From Bradyrhizobium ottawaense (GTDB lineage: Bacteria > Pseudomonadota > Alphaproteobacteria > Rhizobiales > Xanthobacteraceae), in the NCBI RefSeq assembly GCF_900099825.1, contig NZ_LT629693.1, positions 7,823,001-7,887,000 on the forward strand: 64,000 bases of DNA, given 5' to 3'. The translations under genes were made by a program, and so were the position numbers. Shown one piece after another: positions 20,801 through 29,800 of the stretch (position 1 is its first letter; every line of letters starts with the position of its first letter). The notes below the pieces were generated by a model, which had not been told where the DNA came from, ran no database searches, and worked only from the letters and a program-made list of their open reading frames with translations.

Positions 20801-23800
20801 ACCAGAACCAGAATTCGTTCCTGACCACGGTCGGCAGCACGACCGGGAATCTCGGCAGCCTGTCGATCACCAGCACCGGCGCCTACAGCTACACCGTCGC
20901 CAACAGTGCCGTGCAGTATCTCGGCGCCAGCGATACCAAGGTTGACACCTTTACCGTTACGTCCGTGGATGGCACCACCAAGCAGGTCAGTTTCAACATT
21001 CACGGCACGCAGGATGCCCCGACCTTGTCCGTCGGAACATCGGCGACCGGCGCGGACAACGCCAATATTTCGCTGGCCGTGACCGCTGGGCTGATCGACA
21101 TCAGCAACGCGCTGACGATCGCCATCCAGAACGTTCCGTCGGGTTACACGTTGAACCACGGTACGCTATCGGACGACGGATCGACGTGGGTCCTGAGCAA
21201 GGCCGACCTCACCGGATTGGCCCTGCAGCCCGTCGGCGGCCTTGCCAAGCCCGGAAACTTCAGCCTCCACGTCGTTGCATCTTCGGGCGACGGCACCCAC
21301 ACCGCCTCGACCAGCGCGGACATCGCCGTCACCGTCACGGCAAATCCGAACGAGTTCAACGGCTTTGCACTGGATGGTTACGTTGCCGGCGCCACGGTGT
21401 TCGCCGACACCAACAATAACGGCATTCTCGATCCCGGCGAGGCGCACACGACCACCAATGCCGACGGCAGCTTTACGCTGAACGGAGGAAGCGGCCCGCT
21501 CGTGATGTTCGGCGGCACCGATATCTCCACCAATCTGACCTTTAATGGTGTCTTGAAGGCGCCCGCGGGATCGACCGTCGTCACGCCGCTGACGACGCTG
21601 ATCGTGGCGATCACCACGGCCAATCCCACCGTTTCGACCGCGGATGCCGCAGGTCAGGTCTCGGCGGCATTCGGTCTCGATCCAACCAAGGACCTCACGA
21701 CATTTGATCCGGTATCGGCAGCAGTTTCGGGCGGCAGTGACGCTGCCGTCGCAAGCGCCATCCTGTCGGCGGGAATCCAGGTTCAGAGCACCGTGGCTCA
21801 GGTTTCCGCTGTGGGAGGTTCTGCAAGCTCGGTCTTCACCGCGATCGCTAGCACCGTATCCACCAGTGCGAGCAGTTCCACCACCGTCGACCTCAGTGCG
21901 TCGTCCACGGTCCAGGACATCGTTTCGCATTCTAACGTCAGCGCAGACGCCGCTTCTGCCGTAACAGCGGTCGTGTCCGCCGCGAACGGCAGCATCCAGT
22001 CCGCGGGCACCGACGTGACGGCACTGGCGCAGGCCGCCGTGGTGGCCCAGGGCGCCGCGACAACGCAGCTGGCCAACACCGACTTCACAAAGCAGACGCA
22101 AATCGACGCGCTTCATCAAACTTACGTCACCGATCTCGGCGCGCAGGTCAGCAATGCGGTTGTCGGTGTCACCGGACTGGCCCTCGTCGGCACGCTCGGG
22201 GCCGACGTCCTGACCGGCACCGCCGGCAACGACGCCATCGACGGGTTGGACGGCAACGATACGATCAGCGGAGGCGCCGGCAACGATCAGCTCTATGGCA
22301 ATCTCGGCAATGACACCCTGTCGGGTGGCGCCGGCGACGACCGCCTTGATGGCGGCCCAGGTTTCGACCGCGCAACCTACGCGGATGCTACGGGTGGCAT
22401 CACCGTCGACCTTACGGCCGGAACGGCTTCCGGCCCCGGAGTCGGCAATGACACGCTGGTGTCGATCGAAGCCGTCAGCGGCAGCGATTTTGCCGATACC
22501 TACAGTGCCGTGGGCTTCACGGGCTCCACCGGGCTCCCTGGGCGTCCCGCGGGCTTCAACGAGTTCGAGGGCCGGGGCGGCGACGACGTTATCCATGGAA
22601 CCGTCAATGCGTCCGGCGAAATCCTCACACGTATTTCCTATGTCAGCGCCGCGGCAGCCGTCACGGTGGACATCGCGGCCGGCACGGGACATGGCACCGC
22701 GGCAGGCGACGTCGCAGGGGTCGGCAACGACACCTTCGACCACGTCAACGCTATCGTCGGCTCGGCCTATGACGACACGCTGCTCGGCAGCAACAATCCG
22801 AACGGCACCTACGAGCAGTTCGACGGCCGCGCCGGCAACGATCTGATCGACGGCCGCGGCGGCTACGATTTCGCGGTCTACAACAACGACCCCAACACCA
22901 CCTCGGGCATTACCGTTCATCTCGCGGCCGGCACCGTCACCGGCGACGCGACGATCGGCACCGATACGTTGCGTTCGGTCGAGGCCGTGCGCGGCACCAA
23001 TTTCGCCGACGTCTACGATGCCACCGGATTCAGCGGCACCAGCACCAATGCGGGCTCCTCCGGCACCTTCAACAACTTTGACGGGGAGGGCGGCAACGAC
23101 ACCATCATTGGTAACGGCAATACGCGAATTCAGTATTCGCAGTCGCTGGCTGCCGTGACCGTTGACCTTGCCCTCGGCACCGCGCACGGTACGGCGGCAG
23201 GCGACATCGCCAACGTCGGCACCGATACCTTCACGGGCGTCAACGCCGTGATGGGCTCGATGTTCGACGACACCCTTCTGGGCAGCGCCGGCAACGACAC
23301 CTTCCAGGGCCTCGCCGGAAACGACTATATCGACGGCCGCGGCGGCTTTGATACCGCCCAGTACAACAACCTCACTTATGTTACCGGCGCCATCAGCGTC
23401 GACATGGCGTCCGGCGTCGTGATCGGCGATCCCTCCAACGGCACCGATACCCTGCGCTCGATCGAAGGCATCCAGGGCACGTTCTTCAACGATACCTATG
23501 TGGCGACCGGTTATGGCCAGGCAGGTGCGCTCAACGTCGGCAACAACGGCACCTTCAACCAGTTCGAAGGTATGGGCGGCAACGATACCATCACCGGAAA
23601 CGGCAATACCCGCCTCGGTTATTTCAACGCGACAGCGGGTGTGACCGTCAATATTGCGACCGGCATTGCAACCGGCGACACCTCGGTCGGGACCGACACG
23701 TTCACCGGCGTCAACAGCGTCACCGGTTCAGCCTTTAACGACACCATCATCGGTGACGGCAACAGCAACACCCTGACCGGCGGCGGCGGCAACGACACCA

Positions 23801-26800
23801 TCGATGGCGGTGGCGGCGCCGATCTTGCCTTGTATACCGGCGCGAGGGGCGGCTACACGATTTCGTTCAACACACCGTCAGCCGGTCAGGTCCAGGTTCA
23901 GGACAACACGGCGAATCGCGACGGCACGGATACGCTGACCAACATCGAGGTGTTGCAATTCAGCGACCAGTCGGACCTGATCGCATCGGGCAGCTCCAGC
24001 AGCCCGATCGACCTTTCCGACAACCGGCTGTTCTTCGGCCCGACCGCCAACTCGTTCAACGTGCTGACCGGAACCAACAACGACTTCGTCAAGATCGGCT
24101 TCAGCCTTTCCGGCCACGTCATCAATCTGGGGGCGGGAACCGGCGATACCGTCATTCTCGGCCAGACCGGATTCTACAACCTCAACCTCGTAAACGTCGA
24201 AAATCTCGTCGGTAGCGCCGGCAACGATACCGCGAACTTCACGACCAATCTCAACGGGCTCAACGTCGATCTCGGCGCCGGCAATGACTTCGTCAATCTC
24301 GCCAACGGCGCCAACACGCTGAGCGTGACCAATGTCGAGAACATCAATGCGACCGACTTCTCCGGTACGGCGTCGAACGACACGCTGACGCTGTCCAACA
24401 ATGTCAGTGGCCTCAGCGTGAACCTGGCGCAGGGCAACAACACGCTGAACCTGGCGGCCGGCTCCAACTCCTTCACCAACATCTTCAACGTTCAGCACGT
24501 CAACGGCACCGCCGGCGACGACACGCTGTCGGTGTCGAACGGATTCTTCGAACCCGGCAACAATCCGGTCGTCGATCTCGGCGCCGGCAACAACACCTTC
24601 AACTTCGGCATGCAGGGACTGACCCTGACCGCCCTGAATATCCAGCACCTGAACGGCAACGCGCTCGATAACTTCGTCAACTTCAACAACAACGTCAGCG
24701 GCATTGCGATCGATCTCGGCCTCGGCAACGACAACCTCAGCCTGGCCAACGGCGTCAATTCGCTCGGCGTGACCAACGTCGAAAATATCCAGTCGAGCGA
24801 TTTCAGCGGACCCGCGTCCAACGACACGCTGACCCTGACCAACAATGTCAGCGGCCTGAGCGTCAATCTCCAGCAGGGCTTCAACACCTTGAACCTCGCT
24901 GCTGCCGGAAACAACCAGCTCGACAACCTCTTCAACGTCGATGTCGTCAACGGCAGCGCCGGCGACGACACCCTGACGATCGGAATGGGCATCTTTACGC
25001 CTAACAACGATCTCGTGATCGATCTCGGCGGCGGCAACAACACGCTGAATATCGCCGGCAACAACGCGAGCTTGAGCCTGCTCAACACCGCGCATCTCAA
25101 CGGCAGTTCGCTGGACAACTTCATTTCCCTGAACAACGACGTCACCGGTCTTGCGGTCGACCTCGGTCTCGGCAACGACACCCTCAATCTGGCGAGCGGC
25201 ACCAATTCCGTTAGCCTGTCGAACGTCGAGAACGTCAACACGGCGGACTATTTCGGCGGCCCCGCCGCGGCGTCTGATGACACGCTGACGCTGCTCAACG
25301 ACGTCAGCGGCATCGCCATCAACCTGCAGCAGGGCAACAACACGCTCAATCTCGCGGCGGGAACCAATTCGCTGACCGCCTATAATGTGCAGACCATCAA
25401 CGGCAGCGCATCGGCGGATTCGCTCACCCTGCAGAACTCGAATTACGGTGTGACGATCGATCTTGGCGCCGGCACCGATACGCTGACGCTGGCGGACGGC
25501 TCCAATAACGTGACCGTCAAGAACATCGAGAATGTGATCGGCGGCAACGGCAACGACAACATCAACATCGCGGATCTAACCGGAACGGTCACCGTCACCG
25601 GCGGCCTCGGCAATGACTTCATCAGTCTGGGCGGGTCGCAGGACAATATCCGGTTTACCAAGGTGGCAGACTCGGCGGCCGGCGGGGGCGCGGACACCGT
25701 CGCGAACTTCGATGTCGCGAACGACGCCTTCGTGTTCGACCATGTTGGCGGGCTTGCCAGCGGAATTCATTTCGTCAGCAGCGGCATTCTGGACGGAACG
25801 TTGGCCAACCCGCAATCCGAAGCCATCCTGAACGGAAATCTGCTGCAGATCGACGTCAATGGCGACGGACAGATCAGCGCCGGCGACATGGAAGTCTTTA
25901 TCAATGGCATCAACGGCACGTTGACCGATGCCAACTTCGTCACCATCGGCGTCGATCATCGCCCGACGGATATCCAGCTCTCGGCGGCGACAGTGGCGGA
26001 AAACAGCAGCAACGGCCTGGTGGTGGGTACGCTGACGGCAACCGACCCGGATGCCGGCGATACCGCGACCTTCAGCCTGACCGACAGCGCCGGCGGCCGC
26101 TTTGCGATCAGCGGCGGCAACCTCGTCGTCAATGGTCCGATCGACTATGAGACCACCCAATCGCTGCAGGTGACGGTCCGCGTGACCGACTCCGGCGGAT
26201 TGAGCTACGACAAGAACTTCACGATCGGCGTCATCGACGTCAACGAAGCGCCGACGGCCGTGGTGCTGTCGAACCAGGTCACTTCAACCGCGGAAAACGG
26301 CGGCGACGTCAAGGTCGCCGATATCGCCGTCACCGACGATGCGCTCGGCACCAACACGCTGTCGCTGTCCGGAGCCGATGCGAGCTCGTTCTCGATCGTG
26401 GCCGGCGCCGGCGGACCGGAGCTGCACTTCATTGGTTCGGCCAACTTCGAGGCGAAAGCCTCTTACGACGTCACCGTTAACGCCAACGACGTTACCGCCA
26501 GCAACCATGTTGCGCCGGACGCTTCGCAGAGCTTCCATCTCACCATCACCGACGTCAACGAGGCGCCGACGATCACCTCGGGCACGACCGCGAGCATAGC
26601 GGAGAATGCGCCGACCAGCACCGTTGTGTATCAGGCCGTCGCCGTCGACCCGGATACGACAGCGCCGAACAACACCATTACCTGGAGTCTGACTGGAGCC
26701 GATGCAGCAGCCTTCAGCATCGACGCCGGCGGCAATGTCACCTTGAACAGCCCGGCGAACTTCGAGGCCAAGAACTCCTACAGCATCAATGTCGTCGCAA

Positions 26801-29800
26801 CCGGCGGAGCTCTGTTCGACAGCAAGGCCGTGACCGTCGGCATCATCGACGTCAACGAGGCGCCGACGGCCGTTGCGCTCAACAACCAGGTGACTGCTAC
26901 GGCGGAGAACGGCGGCGACGTCAAGGTCGCCGACATCGCCGTCACCGACGATGCGCTCGGCACCAACGTGCTGTCGCTGTCCGGAGCCGACGCGGCCTCG
27001 TTCTCGATCGTGGCCGGCGCCGGTGGCAACGAGCTACATTTCAACGGCGGCGCGAATTTCGAGGCCAAGACGTCCTACGACGTGACGGTCAACGTCAACG
27101 ACGCCACCGCCAGCAATCACGTCGCACCCGACGCGTCGCAGAACTTCCATCTCGCCATTACCAACGTCAACGAGGCCCCGACCGACATCTCGCTGTCCAG
27201 CAATACGATCGGGCAAAGCACTGTCAACGGGACCGTCGTCGGCATCCTGTCGGCCGTCGATCCCGACGCCGGCGATACGGCGACGTTCTCGCTGGTCAAC
27301 AACGCCGGCGGCCAGTTCACGGTCAGCGGCAACAATCTCGTGGTAGCGGGATCGCTGACGGCCGGAGCGCAGCAGATTGTCGTGCGCGACACCGACTCCG
27401 GCGGCTTGACCTTCGACAAGACCCTTACGATCAACGTGAGCAGCGGTGCGACGATCGTCGGCGACGCGACCAACAACACACTGGTCGGCACTGCGGGCGA
27501 CGACCTTATCCAGGGCCTCGCCGGTAACGACCGGCTTCAGGGTCTGGCCGGCAACGACACGCTCGACGGCGGTATCGGGTTCGATCGGGCCATTTATACG
27601 GATGCGACTGCCGGCATTTCCTTCAATCTGGCGTCCGGCACGGTCAACGGTACCGCTGCCGGCGTCGGCACCGACACCCTGATCGGGATCGAAGGCATTG
27701 TGGGCAGCGATTTCGCAGACACATTCAATGCCACCGGATTTACCGGCGATACCGGCGTTGCCGGAACCAACGTCGGCTTCAACGAGTTCGAGGGCAGGGG
27801 CGGGAACGATACGATCACGGGGGCCTTCAACAGCCAGGGCGCTCCGTTGACACGGATTTCCTATGTCAGTGCGACCGGGAGCGTCACGGTCGACCTTCAG
27901 GCGCACACGGCAACCGGCGACGCATCGGTCGGAACAGACACGCTTGTGGGCTCGGGATTTGCGGGTGTGGTGGGATCTGCAGGTGCCGACACGTTGCTTG
28001 GCAGCAACAATCCATCCGGTACCGTTGAGGTGTTCGAGGGCCGGGGTGGCAATGATACGATCAACGGCAGGGGCGGCTTCGACCGGGCGGATTACGCTCT
28101 TGATCCGACAACGACGTCGGGCATCACCGTGAACCTGGCGGCCGGGCAAGTGGTTGGTGATGCCACGGTCGGCACCGATACCCTTCTTTCGATCGAATCC
28201 GTGCGTGGTACCAATTTCGCCGATAGCTACAACGCGATCGGTTTTTCGGGAACCAGCACCAATGCTGGCTCCAACGGTACCTTCAACGAATTCAACGGCA
28301 TGGGTGGCAACGACACCATTGTCGGCAACGGCAATACCCGAATTTCCTACATCAATGCGACCGGCGCGGTCACCGTCGACATGCAGACCGGCTCCACGCC
28401 CGGCACCGGTACTGCCACGGGCGACGCCTCGACCGGCACCGATAGCTTCAGCGGCGTCAATGCCGTCCAGGGGTCGATGTTCGACGACACAATACGCGGC
28501 AGCAACAACGCCACTGGTACTGAAACTTTCTATGGCGGGGCCGGTAACGACTTCATCGATGGTCGCGGCGGCTTCGATCTTGCGACCTACAACAATATCT
28601 ATTTTTCCACCGGACCCGTGACCGTGAATATGGGCGCGGGTACCGCAACCGGTGATGCATCGATCGGCTCCGACACGCTGCGCTCGATCGAGGCGGTCCA
28701 GGGCACCAACTTCAACGACGTGTACAATGCCAGCACGTTCGGCACTGCCGGCGCGCTCAATATCGGCAACAACGGTACCTTCAACCAGTTTGAAGGTCTC
28801 GGCGGTAACGACACCATCACCGGCAACGGCAACACCCGCGTCATTTACTCCAGCGCGACCGGAGGCGTGACCATCAACATGCAGGCCGGGACAGCCACAG
28901 GCGACGCCTCGGTCGGGACCGATAGCTTTACCGGTGTCAACAGCGCCACCGGGTCGTCATTTGCGGATACCTACAACGCCGCCGGTTTCGTCGGCGGGGT
29001 CGGTGCCAACAACACCGGCAATTTCAACCTGTTCGAAGGTCTCGCCGGCAACGACACCATCACCGGCAACGGCAATACGCGCATTGCGTATACGCAGGCC
29101 ACTGCCGCCGTCACGGTCAACCTGGCCACCGGTACGGCCAGCGGTGACACCTCGGTCGGCACCGATACCATCACCGGCGGCGTCAACAGCGTTCAGGGAT
29201 CGAATTTCAACGACACCCTGATCGGCGGTGCGGGCAACGAACAGTTCTTCGGCGGAGGCGGCAACGACAACATCAGCACCGGTGGCGGCAACGACCAGAT
29301 TACCGGTCAGGCCGGCAACGACACCATCGATGGTGGCACCGGTACCGACATAGCGTTCTACACCGGTCCAATGTCCGCCTACACCATCACGACGCCAGGG
29401 GCAGGGCAGACCCAGGTCGCGGACTCCGTATCCACGCGAGATGGAACCGACGTCCTCACCAACGTCGAGGTCTTGCAGTTCAGCGACGCGGCAATGCTGT
29501 TGTCTTCGGGAAGTTCGGGAAGTCCGATCGATATCTCGGCCTTCAACCTGAACTTCAACACCCCGTTGACCGGAACCGGCAACGACGACTTCCTGACGGT
29601 CGGAGGTAACATATTCGGTCACCAGATCGATCTGGGGGCAGGGAACGACACCGTCATCCTCGCCAACGCCGGCGGCTATACGCTGAACCTGCTTCACGTC
29701 GAGAACCTGATCGGCAGCAGCGGCGACGATTTCGTCAGCCTCGTCAACGATGCGGCGGGCCTGGTCGTCGATCTCGGCGCCGGCACCAACGACAACCTCA

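Noticed and set aside
20050..21012. The 321-bp repeats as an insertion element
   Set aside because: They are in-frame VCBS units, not a mobile element.
19669..23187. Long minus-strand reading frames opposite the adhesin gene (for example 19669-21159 and 21166-23187)
   Set aside because: They arise from GC-rich repeated codons read on the other strand, repeat in step with the adhesin repeats, and lack ribosome sites or family look.
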